DNA from: JAZKHE01 sp040385525
Lineage (GTDB): Bacteria > Bacteroidota > Bacteroidia > UBA4408
DNA length: 64,000 nt
Assembly (NCBI GenBank): GCA_040385525.1
Contig: JAZKHE010000003.1
Coordinates: forward strand, 52,492-116,491
Reading direction: 5' to 3'
Shown here piece after piece: positions 36,917-45,224 of the stretch; within the stretch, counting starts at the first letter, position 1, and the number at the start of each line of letters is the position of its first letter. The notes beneath the pieces are model-generated. The model ran no database searches and was not told the origin of the DNA. It saw only the letters and a list, made by a program, of their open reading frames with translations. The translations under genes were made by a program, and so were the position numbers.

Positions 36917-36962
36917 AATCATTTATAAATTAGTTTTCAATTTATATTTGTAAATTAGACTT

Positions 36963-37652
36963 ATGAAAATTTTTATAGTTTTTATTTTATTAATATTTAC
37001 CACAGCTTTATCTGCGCAAACTAAATTAAAGGGAGAGTATTGTAGGTCTAGTGGTTTTGAGGGTGAATGTTTTACTTTTAAAAATAATAATAAATTTGAT
37101 TATAGTTTTTGGTCATGCACTGGAGGAAAAAGGGGTGAAGGCGATTTTTCATTAGTTAGAGATACTTTAGTACTAAATTTTAAAAAAAGTAAAACTGAAT
37201 TCCGAGGAAGTAAATTCACCGTTAAGGAGTCAGCAAAAAGTCAGAATGATTCAATTGTTATTGAAGTAACATTATATGATGAATTAACAGGAGAATTAAT
37301 TCCATTTGCAGTATTAGCTTTAGATAATAAACAATTCTCCGACTCTCTTAGTTTTATAAAAGGAGTATCTACTGATATTGATGGAAAAGCTTTTTTTAAA
37401 ATTAAGAAAAATGATAATAATATATGGTTGAAATGTATTTATATAGGTGTTAGTCAATTTTCGATTCAACTAAATGGGCATTTAAATTATAATATAGTTG
37501 GCAATGTTAGCTTTTTCAATATAAAGACTATTGAAAATGAAACGTATTTCTATAATATTGATAAAGTGGATAAAAAGAAATTAACGTATAAAATTAAAGA
37601 TGAAGAAGGGAAAGACTATTTTATTAATCTGTATAAGAAAAGTAGATTTTAA
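36963..37652 (+). CDS. Secreted protein with a carboxypeptidase-regulatory-like domain
   Basis: 229 residues. The signal peptide is about 1-19 (IFIVFILLIFTTALSAQ). The first third is rich in Cys and aromatics (YCRSSGFEGECFTFKNN and FWSCTGGKRGEG) and resembles lipocalin-like small beta domains. The part from about 97 (IVIEVTLYDELTGELIPFAVL, then GVSTDIDGKAFFKI) looks like a carboxypeptidase-D regulatory or Ig-like domain. The role is unknown. The gene is isolated between inverted low-complexity tracts and dispersed elements, which suggests an acquired gene. Confidence 0.65.
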   Translation: MKIFIVFILLIFTTALSAQTKLKGEYCRSSGFEGECFTFKNNNKFDYSFWSCTGGKRGEGDFSLVRDTLVLNFKKSKTEFRGSKFTVKESAKSQNDSIVIEVTLYDELTGELIPFAVLALDNKQFSDSLSFIKGVSTDIDGKAFFKIKKNDNNIWLKCIYIGVSQFSIQLNGHLNYNIVGNVSFFNIKTIENETYFYNIDKVDKKKLTYKIKDEEGKDYFINLYKKSRF

Positions 37653-37677
37653 TTGATTTAGTAATGTACTAAAAAAT

Positions 37678-37702
37678 AGATGCTTCGTTCCTCAGCATGA
37701 CA
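37678..37702 (-). repeat. Dispersed TGTCATGCTGAGG-type element
   Basis: On the minus strand TGTCATGCTGAGGAACG then AAGCATCT. It is inverted relative to the copies at 36816 and 36891. Confidence 0.68.
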
Positions 37703-37809
37703 ACCAACAACTAGAAACTAATTCACCAATTCCCTAATTCACCAACTTTAAAACCTTCCAACTTTTCAACCTTAAACCAAACTTTGAACTTACAACTTTG
37801 AACTTTAAA
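37703..37809. repeat. Low-complexity tract
   Basis: Successive blocks: CACCAATTCCCTAATTCACC, then AACCTTCCAACTTTTCAACC, then AACTTTGAACTTACAACTTT. Each is built from imperfect 7-12 base units. No gene is visible. Confidence 0.6.
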
Positions 37810-40662
37810 CTATCGATTACAAACCCTCGCAAAATCGCAATAGCTACAAATTTCTAAGTCATAGGTTTGGCAAAAATCTTTTTCGGTATTTAGTAAATCG
37901 CTTAGTAAAAGTTTTAACGATTCTTCAAACTCAGCTAAAACGTCATTATTAATTTCTGATTTGTTTTCGCCCCACAAAACGGGCATTACTCCATTGCTTA
38001 ATTTTCTAAACGAGATAATTCCCGATTGTAAAGTATGTTCTGGATGCGCTTCTGTTTTGTTATACAGCCAAGCGTATATTAAAAGCTGAAAAGCTTTGTT
38101 AAACTTTTTGTCTTGCAACAATTGCTCTATATCTTTTACTTTTAAATCGTTAGGTTCTACTTTACCCGATTTGTAATCTATAATACGTATTAAGTTTCCT
38201 ATTTGATCTATGCGGTCGCTTTTACCTATTAGCTTTACTTTTTTGTCTGCAATTTCAAGCTCCAATTTCATTTCCTTTTCTAACTCACGAATTAAAAGTG
38301 TTTTGTTTTGTTCTTTTAGTTCTTCGCAAAAATCTATTTCGGTATTTAAAAATGTTTTAATTAACTGACTAGCTACTTTTACAGTGAGTAAATTTTTCCC
38401 CGTATCAATATCCGAAGCATCAAAGTGAGTTAAAAAATTAGCCTTAACGGCTTTGTCGACTTTGGTCAACATATCTTTTAAACTTTCTTTGTTTAAGTTA
38501 TTACCTATTAAAGGTGTGTAAAAATCTTCGAGCACTTTGTGCATTACATCGCCAAGTGTTGCGGCGTCAATGTTTTCTTCAACCTCGTCGCTTTCTTGTA
38601 TTTTGGCAATGTATCTAAAATAAAATTGTAGACTACAATTTTTTAAAGTGTTCAATGATGATGGCGATAAACCCGACTCACATGCTTTATGTAAAATGAG
38701 TTCTTCAATGCTTTTATCTTTTTTAATAGATAAGCTTTCGATTTCTAAAGAGTTGGCAATTGGCAACGAAAATATTTTTTCAGTTATCTTAACATTAGGA
38801 TTTGCTTTTGGCAATTCGTAAAGTAGCTGAGTTATAAATCTGCTTTTTTCGCCACTCCCAAATTCATCGTTCTCGGTATTATATGTAATGTAAATGTTTT
38901 TGGCGCGTTGCAATAATCTATAAAAGTGGTAAGCAAAAATGGCATCTTTTTCGGAATAGGTTGGTAACTTAAAGTTTCGCTTTAACTCATAAGGTATAAA
39001 CGAATTATCGTTTCTGCCAGCAGGCAACACTTCTTCGTTAACTGAAAGAATAATTAAATTTTCAAAATCTAAAGTTCGGGTTTCGAGCATACCCATAATT
39101 TGTAAACCTTGTAAAGGCTCTCCAAAAAAATCTAACGTTTCGCTTGCAATAGCTTGCTGAAACAGTTGTTGCAGTGTTTTTAAATCTTCAATAGCATCGT
39201 AATCGTCAATATAATTTTTTAACTGATTAAGTTGTGTGCTAAACCTAAACACATATTCTAACTCCAAACTATTATCCGATTTGCCAGTCGCAAATTTTTG
39301 GTTAAGCTGTTCGCACAATTGTATTAAACTAACAATTGCTTGTTGAGGTTGATTGTTCCAATTTGTAAAAAGGTACTCTATATAAAAGGTATCAGTATCG
39401 TTATACCAAGTCTCAATATTTTTTAAACTAAAGAATACAGCATTTTTGGTGTGAATGGTTTCTATCAGCTGTTGTAGTTTTTTACTTTTTCGTTGATATT
39501 CAAATAACGATGCAATATATGGATGCTGAATTACCTTTAATACATCTTTATAATAAAAGCTATAAGGTTTGTTTTTGTCCTTGGCTAAGTTGTATGCATT
39601 TTCGTGTAAGCTAAATAAGGAATCAAACAAATCGAACAAAGGAATCTTTTTTAAAGGATAACCCATTGTAATGTTTACATGTTTTACTTCTTCGGGCAAA
39701 GCATGCAACACTGGCAATAATAAGTTTTCATCAGCCAGCACAACTGCCGTGTTAGTTAAGGTAGGATCTATCTTACTTATTTCTTTGAGCCATTGCCCAG
39801 CTAATTTTGCTTGACCTACATGTTGAGCAACGCCAACAATTGTAAAATCTTTTTTAGAAGTGCTTAAATAATTCTCAATCCACTTAAACGATTTTTTGTC
39901 CCACTTCTCGTAAAAGCGTCTCACAAATAATCCAGCTTCTTGATTGGTGTTGTTTAAATAATACGAATCGGTATCCCAAAGCACTTCTGCTTTTTTCTCC
40001 TTTAATAAGGTATCTATAATTTTTTCTTCAGAAGCATTAATGGCATTAAAACCAACAAACAATATTTTTTCGTAGCTAATGTGTTCAATATAGCTTTCAA
40101 TATTGTCGGCAGTTTTCCTAAAAGCTAAACCTTGGTAAGCAATGTTTTTATTTTGTAAATGCTCGCTAAGCAGCTGGTAGTAGTTGCCTAACGATTCCCA
40201 AAATTTTAAATAGCTTTTTTGAAACTCAGTTGGTTCGCTTAACTCCGGACTCCAAACTTCCATTGCTCGAGCTTCGTTTATATAACCAAACAATTTTTTA
40301 GCATCAATTCTATAGCGGTCAATTTCTTGAAAATCGTGAAGAAGGGTAGTAGCCCATTTCGAAAATGAATCGAATGGTTCGGGAGCAGTGTTGTTATTTT
40401 TATAGACTTCATAAAATTCAAAAAGCAATTGTATGTTATCTAAAGTTTGTAAGCCCGATAGTTTTTTAATAAAGTCTTCGGTAGAAAATATAGCTGGTGC
40501 CCAAAATGCTTTTTTATAATAATAAGCCAAATGCTTTTTTAAGAATAAGGCTGCACGCTTGTTGGGCAGCACAATACACAGGTTGCCTATTGCATCGGCA
40601 TAGTTGAGGTAAATGTGTTGTGCCGTTTTTTTTAAAAAGGGTTCAGCGTAATTTTCTGTCAT
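37810..40662 (-). CDS. AddB/RecB-like PD-(D/E)XK nuclease
   Basis: 950 residues. The N-terminal two thirds look like an inactivated UvrD-type helicase (RAALFLKKHLAYYY at the start, no clear Walker A). The C-terminal nuclease has SPSSLNTLKNCSLQFYF, GDVMHKVLEDFY, and the active-site IIDYKSGK. It closes with CSYCDFARVC, which with the Cys in KNCSLQF forms an AddB-type Fe-S cluster. It probably partners an AddA-like helicase encoded elsewhere in double-strand break repair. The start at 40662 gives a normal AddB-like beginning. It is a single gene on the minus strand. Confidence 0.85.
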   Translation of the reverse strand: MTENYAEPFLKKTAQHIYLNYADAIGNLCIVLPNKRAALFLKKHLAYYYKKAFWAPAIFSTEDFIKKLSGLQTLDNIQLLFEFYEVYKNNNTAPEPFDSFSKWATTLLHDFQEIDRYRIDAKKLFGYINEARAMEVWSPELSEPTEFQKSYLKFWESLGNYYQLLSEHLQNKNIAYQGLAFRKTADNIESYIEHISYEKILFVGFNAINASEEKIIDTLLKEKKAEVLWDTDSYYLNNTNQEAGLFVRRFYEKWDKKSFKWIENYLSTSKKDFTIVGVAQHVGQAKLAGQWLKEISKIDPTLTNTAVVLADENLLLPVLHALPEEVKHVNITMGYPLKKIPLFDLFDSLFSLHENAYNLAKDKNKPYSFYYKDVLKVIQHPYIASLFEYQRKSKKLQQLIETIHTKNAVFFSLKNIETWYNDTDTFYIEYLFTNWNNQPQQAIVSLIQLCEQLNQKFATGKSDNSLELEYVFRFSTQLNQLKNYIDDYDAIEDLKTLQQLFQQAIASETLDFFGEPLQGLQIMGMLETRTLDFENLIILSVNEEVLPAGRNDNSFIPYELKRNFKLPTYSEKDAIFAYHFYRLLQRAKNIYITYNTENDEFGSGEKSRFITQLLYELPKANPNVKITEKIFSLPIANSLEIESLSIKKDKSIEELILHKACESGLSPSSLNTLKNCSLQFYFRYIAKIQESDEVEENIDAATLGDVMHKVLEDFYTPLIGNNLNKESLKDMLTKVDKAVKANFLTHFDASDIDTGKNLLTVKVASQLIKTFLNTEIDFCEELKEQNKTLLIRELEKEMKLELEIADKKVKLIGKSDRIDQIGNLIRIIDYKSGKVEPNDLKVKDIEQLLQDKKFNKAFQLLIYAWLYNKTEAHPEHTLQSGIISFRKLSNGVMPVLWGENKSEINNDVLAEFEESLKLLLSDLLNTEKDFCQTYDLEICSYCDFARVCNR

Positions 40663-40752
40663 TGGTAGTTAAGCAATTAATTATTATAAAAGTAAAACAT
40701 AAATATGTTGTTTGCTCAAACAATGGTAAATTTGTTTTAAAGATGTTGAATT

Positions 40753-41004
40753 ATGACTTATCCACAATTTAGAAAATACCCTCACAACAAAACCTTCTTT
40801 AAAATTAATTCGGCTTCCGATTTTGACGAGTTACAAATTTTAGGGAACACTTTTAGCCTTACAAAACTAGTTGCGAAAATTTTACCAGATAGAAATTATA
40901 TAAGTGATATGCTTGAAAACACTAATGAATATTGGGTTTTAAGCAATGAAGAAGAATTTAATGAGCGATTAAATTTTTGCAAACAGAACTTAAAGCAAGT
41001 TTAA
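40753..41004 (+). CDS. Small conserved-looking protein of unknown function
   Basis: 83 residues (MTYPQFRKYPHNKTFFKI), with no signal peptide or membrane helix. It is mixed alpha/beta in composition, with two hydrophobic stretches around LGNTFSLTKLVAKILP and YWVLSNEEEF. I do not recognise the family. It lies 90 bases after the divergent AddB-like start. The codon use is ordinary, which supports it being real, but there is no further context. Confidence 0.55.
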   Translation: MTYPQFRKYPHNKTFFKINSASDFDELQILGNTFSLTKLVAKILPDRNYISDMLENTNEYWVLSNEEEFNERLNFCKQNLKQV

Positions 41005-41331
41005 GTTTTTTCTAAAATTGAGCTTTTAGATTTTAAACCTTGTTAGCAAGTCAAAAAAAAGTGAAAATATTTTTAGGATTTAAACCGACCTTAAAAGCAA
41101 AAATAAAACGATAGTTTATTTTGTTGTGTGCTTCTACACGTATTGAAAATTCAGTTGTTTTGAGAGATGATGTTTTTTATAACATGCAAAAAAATAGTTT
41201 ATAGGTAAATTACAATTGTTGAAACAAACAATTAAATGTTAATAATTATTAGCGAATAATTTTTTTTCTTTCTAACTATTTATTTTCTTTGTATCGATTA
41301 TTAATTAATGGATCAATTAAAATTAAAAACA
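41005..41331. other. 327-base intergenic region before the H1-like gene
   Basis: No reading frame is convincing. It holds a small inverted repeat AATTGTT-GAAAC-AAACAATT near 41212-41233 and a T-rich stretch. A weak -7-like TTTCTTTG at 41284-41291 (A missing) may serve the H1-like gene. Otherwise I see nothing. Confidence 0.4.
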
Positions 41332-41718
41332 ATGGCAACAAAAACAACAGCAAAAAAAGCAGCTCCAAAAAAAGCTGCAGCTAAAAAACCAGCAGCTAAA
41401 AAAGCAGCTGCAAAAAAACCAGCAGCTAAAAAAGTAGCAGCTAAAAAACCAGCAGCTAAAAAAGCAGTTGCTAAAAAACCAGCAGCTAAGAAAGCAGTTG
41501 CTAAAAAAGTAGTTAAAAAAGCAGCTCCTAAAAAAGCAGCAGCTAAGAAAGCAGCTCCTAAAAAAGCAGCAGCTAAAAAAGCGGCTCCTAAAAAAGCAGC
41601 AGCTAAAAAAGCAGCTCCTAAAAAAGCAGCAGCTAAAAAGCCTGCAGCTAAAAAAGCTGTAAAAAAAGCAGCTCCTAAAAAAGCAGCAGCTAAAAAAGCA
41701 ACTCCTTCTGCTAACTAG
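41332..41718 (+). CDS. Histone H1-like Lys/Ala/Pro-rich protein
   Basis: 128 residues made almost wholly of K, A and P in KKAAPKKAAAKK-type repeats, like the tail of histone H1 and bacterial Hc1/AlgP-type proteins. It has no globular domain. I use the ATG at 41332 (MATKTTAKKAAPKK); one at 41308 would add MDQLKLKT and lie very near the presumed transcription start. It is expected to bind DNA or polyanions electrostatically. Four 30-base tandem units lie in the gene (41521-41640). A terminator follows, so it is a single-gene unit. Confidence 0.82.
   Translation: MATKTTAKKAAPKKAAAKKPAAKKAAAKKPAAKKVAAKKPAAKKAVAKKPAAKKAVAKKVVKKAAPKKAAAKKAAPKKAAAKKAAPKKAAAKKAAPKKAAAKKPAAKKAVKKAAPKKAAAKKATPSAN
41521..41640 (+). 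repeat. Four tandem 30-base coding repeats
   Basis: Four units starting GCAGCTCCTAAAAAAGCAGC, nearly identical, each encoding AAPKKAAAKK. A fifth copy recurs at 41668-41697 out of register. Length variation by slippage is expected. Confidence 0.9.
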
Positions 41719-41736
41719 TATAAGGATTTTATCTTA

Positions 41737-41771
41737 AAAAAAAATCTCTCACTAGTGGGAGATTTTTTTTT
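41737..41771 (+). terminator. Terminator of the H1-like gene
   Basis: Stem AATCTCTCA, loop CTAG, stem TGGGAGATT, with an A run before and a T run after. Confidence 0.85.
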
Positions 41772-41809
41772 ACCCAAACTTTTGCAAGTTACTTGCGTTT
41801 AAAAGCTAT

Positions 41810-42607
41810 ATGCTCTCCAAATTAAAAATAACTTTTTGTTTTTTTTTATTTCCCTTGTTACTTAAGTCGCAATGCTTAAGTAAAATAACTTCGTTTAAAG
41901 AAGGAGAAAAAGTTTCGTACCAAATATATTACAATTGGGGTTTTATTTGGGTAGCTGCTGGCGAAGCAATTTTTACTACCGAAAAAACAACCTTTGCTAC
42001 CCGACCCGTTTATAAATTAAAAGGCGAAGGACGTACATTTCCAAAATACGATGCATTATATAAAGTAAGAGATAAGTTTGAATCGTATGTAGATACGGCA
42101 AATTTGCGACCATACCGATATTTAAGAGATACTAAAGAAGGTTCGCATGTGGTTTACAACGACAGCTATTTTAACTATACCAAAAAGAGAATTGTAGGTT
42201 ATTATAAAGAAAACGAAAAGCCAATAAAAACAGATACACTTGCTTTACATAGTTGTGTGTTTGATGTTATGTCTATGATTTACTATGCTCGAAACATTGA
42301 TTTTAGTAAAAGTAAAATCGGCGACAAACTACCTATAATAATGTATTTAGATAATGAAGTTCATTATTTATATATAAAGTATTTGGGTAAAGAAAGTATT
42401 AAAACAGAAAAAGGAATGGTGTCATGCATAAAGTTTAAACCAAAACTAATTCCGGGTACAATGTTTAAAGATGGAGATGAAATGACCGTTTGGGTAAGCG
42501 ATGATGAGAACAAAATTCCGATGTTGATAGAAGCTCCAATATTAATAGGTCAAGTAAAAGCGGTTTTAAAATCAGCATCAGGAACAATTGTTCCTTTTAA
42601 TCTGTAA
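41810..42607 (+). CDS. DUF3108 secreted protein
   Basis: 265 residues. A signal peptide (about 1-20) is followed by a beta-rich domain. The signature LSKITSFKEGEKVSYQIYYN then GFIWVAAGEA is typical of DUF3108, as is the later YKVRDKFESYVDTANLRPYR. The family is common in Bacteroidota and its function is unknown. It is probably periplasmic. The next gene starts 40 bases after its stop, after a poor leader. Confidence 0.85.
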   Translation: MLSKLKITFCFFLFPLLLKSQCLSKITSFKEGEKVSYQIYYNWGFIWVAAGEAIFTTEKTTFATRPVYKLKGEGRTFPKYDALYKVRDKFESYVDTANLRPYRYLRDTKEGSHVVYNDSYFNYTKKRIVGYYKENEKPIKTDTLALHSCVFDVMSMIYYARNIDFSKSKIGDKLPIIMYLDNEVHYLYIKYLGKESIKTEKGMVSCIKFKPKLIPGTMFKDGDEMTVWVSDDENKIPMLIEAPILIGQVKAVLKSASGTIVPFNL

Positions 42608-42647
42608 ATTATTTTGTTGTAATTTTATTAAAAAATTAATCTCAAGT

Positions 42648-42953
42648 ATGAATAGCATAGGAAAATTGTTGGTTAACATGGGTTTGGCATATAGTGTTAT
42701 GAAACGCGAAGATTTTGTTGTGCGTTTTACCGAGCTTGCCGAAAAATATCAATACGACCCAGAAAAAGTAAAAGAATTAACGGAAGTTATTTTTTCGCAA
42801 TTAGAAGATTTGCATGCGCAACGCAAGGCCTCAAATTTTATGAAACCCGAAAGTAGTGAAAGTGAAACGGAAGAAGAACTTCGTAAAGAAATAAAAGAAC
42901 TTAAAAATGCAGTTTCTGAATTGGCTGAGGCAGTAAAACAATTAAAAAAATAA
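42648..42953 (+). CDS. Small coiled-coil protein next to the AarF kinase
   Basis: 101 residues from the ATG at 42648 (MNSIGKLLVNMGLAYSVMK). I chose this start because the 20 residues from 42588 overlap the DUF3108 gene and are unlike a real N-terminus. The C-terminal half is a strongly charged helix (EEELRKEIKELKNAVSELAE), a coiled coil. In layout it recalls short accessory proteins of polyester-granule or kinase systems, but no family is assigned. It ends 3 bases before the AarF/UbiB gene and is probably its partner. Confidence 0.7.
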   Translation: MNSIGKLLVNMGLAYSVMKREDFVVRFTELAEKYQYDPEKVKELTEVIFSQLEDLHAQRKASNFMKPESSESETEEELRKEIKELKNAVSELAEAVKQLKK

Positions 42954-42956
42954 AGT

Positions 42957-44597
42957 ATGTGGATTCCAAAATTTAGATTAGTTGTACTACAATTTTTTAG
43001 GTTACTACAAATACTGGGTATAGTTATAAAGCACTCTATAAACGAATTGCTTGCGAAAAATTATTTTATAAAAAAGATTAATAAAAAAAGAAAACGAGTT
43101 AATAATTTACAAGAAAGAATACGTATAACTATTGAAGAGCTAGGTCCAACGTTTATAAAATTTGGTCAGATAATTGCCGACAGACCTGACCTTGCTTCCG
43201 AAAAATTAAGATTAGAATTAAAAAAATTACAAAGTGCAGCTGTTCCTATGGAAAACGAAACAGCAATAAATCTTATTGAAAATGAATTGGGAGGTTCTGT
43301 AGATATTGTTTTTTCTAACTTTAATAAAGAAGCATTAGCTTCGGCTTCTATTGGTCAGGTTTACTCTGCCGAATTAAAAACAGGAGAAAGTGTTGTAGTT
43401 AAAATACAACGTCCAAATATTAAAACAAAAATTCAACTCGATTTATATCTATTAAAATATTTTGCAATTCGTATAGTAAAAGCATATCCTGAGCTAGCCG
43501 CTATGAATATTGTAAACGTTGTAGATAAATTTGGAGAAACTTTATTAAGTGAACTTAATTATTTAAACGAAGCATCAAACATTTTGCGTTTTAAAGAAAT
43601 GTTTAAAAACGACAACAGAGTTTACATTCCTAAAGTATATATGGAATACACAACACCTCGTTTGCTAATAATGGAAAAAATTGAAGGTGTTCCGCCAGAC
43701 GAAATACATCGATTTAGCGAAGTGGGTGCCGATAGAAAAATTATAGCTGCAAATGGTGCCGACATAATTGTTCAAATGATATTGAAACATGGGTTTTTTC
43801 ATGCAGACCCACATCCGGGTAATATTTTTGTAATGAAAAACAATGTAATTGCATTTATTGATTTTGGAATGGTTGGCGTTTTAAAACCAGCACACCTTAA
43901 TTTTTTAGCAGGTTTTATTTTAGGCTTTGCTCGAAAAGATGTAAAAACTATTACTAAATCTTTGCTAACACTTGGCGAATTAAAATTTTTTGAGCAAGAA
44001 GAAGAACTTGAATTTGAAATAGAACAACTACTTAAAAAGTATGGTACATTACCTTTTAATAATATTGATATTTCGTTGGTGCTTCAAAATAGTGTTGAAA
44101 TAATTTTAAAATACAATATTATAGTACCATCGTCTATTTACTTTTTATTTAAGGCATTAGCAACAATACAAAAGTTTGCAAACAACTTAGATCCCGATTT
44201 ATCTCTACCCGAAATTATTGAGCCACACGCCAAAGATTTAATCAAGAAAAAATATAGCCCAAGCGAATTTGCAAATGCAATTTATAATACATTAGGTAAT
44301 TACGTTAGTTTGTTAAGAGATTTTCCTTTAGAAGTAAATGAAATTTTATACAAAGTAAAACAAGGTAAACTAATACACGAAATTAAATTTCATGATAAAA
44401 AAGGATTGGGTAAAAACATATACAGTTTTGCGCGTTTAACTGGCGCAGCATTTTTAATTGGAGCAATGTTTATAGGTTCTACCATGTTATTAATATACGA
44501 TCACGAACCAGCTCTGGCTAGAGTAGTTTTTGCTATTTCGGCTATTTTAGGCACATTTATGCTGCTCCGCTTTTTATTTAAATCGAATAAATATTAA
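42957..44597 (+). CDS. AarF/UbiB (ABC1/ADCK) family atypical kinase
   Basis: 546 residues. The KxGQ motif is in LGPTFIKFGQIIADRPDL. The Ala-rich loop follows in SIGQVYSAELKTGESVVVKI. The catalytic and metal sites are HGFFHADPHPGN and FIDFGMVG. Two membrane helices lie at the C-terminus (about 500-545). UbiB-type proteins support isoprenoid-quinone lipid biosynthesis; Bacteroidota make menaquinone, so the role here is likely in membrane lipid or quinone homeostasis. It is transcribed with the preceding small coiled-coil gene. Confidence 0.92.
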   Translation: MWIPKFRLVVLQFFRLLQILGIVIKHSINELLAKNYFIKKINKKRKRVNNLQERIRITIEELGPTFIKFGQIIADRPDLASEKLRLELKKLQSAAVPMENETAINLIENELGGSVDIVFSNFNKEALASASIGQVYSAELKTGESVVVKIQRPNIKTKIQLDLYLLKYFAIRIVKAYPELAAMNIVNVVDKFGETLLSELNYLNEASNILRFKEMFKNDNRVYIPKVYMEYTTPRLLIMEKIEGVPPDEIHRFSEVGADRKIIAANGADIIVQMILKHGFFHADPHPGNIFVMKNNVIAFIDFGMVGVLKPAHLNFLAGFILGFARKDVKTITKSLLTLGELKFFEQEEELEFEIEQLLKKYGTLPFNNIDISLVLQNSVEIILKYNIIVPSSIYFLFKALATIQKFANNLDPDLSLPEIIEPHAKDLIKKKYSPSEFANAIYNTLGNYVSLLRDFPLEVNEILYKVKQGKLIHEIKFHDKKGLGKNIYSFARLTGAAFLIGAMFIGSTMLLIYDHEPALARVVFAISAILGTFMLLRFLFKSNKY

Positions 44598-44635
44598 ATT
44601 ATAAAACTTAATATTAAAAAATCAATCAAATTTTA

Positions 44636-44643
44636 TAGATTTG
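44636..44643 (+). promoter_or_regulatory. Candidate -7 element for the H1-like/ppk1/ppx operon
   Basis: TAGATTTG fits TAnnTTTG and lies 20 bases before the ATG at 44664. No TTG was found at -33. Confidence 0.4.
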
Positions 44644-44663
44644 GTGTACAAATACTTATTACT

Positions 44664-45209
44664 ATGAAAACAGAAAACAACCATAAAAAAGATTATCGTA
44701 AAAAAATAGAAACGCAATTGCACAATTTAGTTGAGGCACATTTGTCGAATATTAACAAAGATGCTGCTTCTAAACTTGGTAAAACAATTCAAGAAGCTGT
44801 AAAACAAATTGCTAAAAAGTTTTATAAAACGCATTTTTCTATTGAAACAGATAAAAACGAAAAAGTAATTTCTCAACTAGTAAAAGCAAAGTCAATTAAA
44901 AAATTGCCTTCAAAAAGTTTGCCTGCAAAAGCGAGTTCAATTAAGTTTGATAAAATTATTGAGAAAAAAGTCCCGAAAGTAAGCGCGACTAAAAAAACGG
45001 TTGCAGTAAAAAAAGTCCCGATAGCTATCGGGATTAAAAAAGCAACTCCTATAAAAAAAGCTACGGTTAAAAAATCTACTACAAAAAAACTCCCGATAGC
45101 TATCGGGACAAAAAAAACAAAGTCAAGTGCACCTAAATCTAATTCCTTATTAAGTAGTATTCCTAAGGAATTTAAAATGACAATTTCTAAAAAGACATCT
45201 AAAAAGTAG
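44664..45209 (+). CDS. H1-like basic-tail protein upstream of ppk1
   Basis: 181 residues. An N-terminal helical domain (about 1-68) contains KKIETQLHNLVEAHLSNINK and KTIQEAVKQIAKKFYKTHF. The long Lys-rich tail (about 75-181) is of K/A/S/T/P type. This layout (helical head, basic tail) matches AlgP/PhaF-type histone-like proteins. Two copies of the palindrome CCCGATAGCTATCGGG lie in frame in the tail and encode the PIAIG parts of VPIAIGIKK and LPIAIGTKK. The gene ends 15 bases before ppk1, so it is probably in the polyphosphate operon. A function in polyphosphate granules is inferred from this context. Confidence 0.75.
   Translation: MKTENNHKKDYRKKIETQLHNLVEAHLSNINKDAASKLGKTIQEAVKQIAKKFYKTHFSIETDKNEKVISQLVKAKSIKKLPSKSLPAKASSIKFDKIIEKKVPKVSATKKTVAVKKVPIAIGIKKATPIKKATVKKSTTKKLPIAIGTKKTKSSAPKSNSLLSSIPKEFKMTISKKTSKK
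45017..45032. repeat. Palindrome CCCGATAGCTATCGGG in coding sequence, copy 1
   Basis: An exact 16-base palindrome inside the basic-tail gene, reading PIAIG in frame. The same 16 bases occur at 45092-45107 and in the terminator at 52774-52817. Confidence 0.9.
45092..45107. repeat. Palindrome CCCGATAGCTATCGGG in coding sequence, copy 2
   Basis: Same palindrome as at 45017-45032, 75 bases later in the same frame, encoding PIAIG again. Confidence 0.9.
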
Positions 45210-45224
45210 TTCACCAATTTTTTT

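Noticed and set aside
41521..41697. CRISPR array
   Set aside because: The 30-base units are directly adjacent with no spacers and are coding.
44873..45217. Minus-strand frame opposite the H1-like gene
   Set aside because: It arises because Lys/Ala-rich codons read backwards as Phe/Leu/Val codons. The plus-strand protein has the head-plus-tail layout and the operon context.
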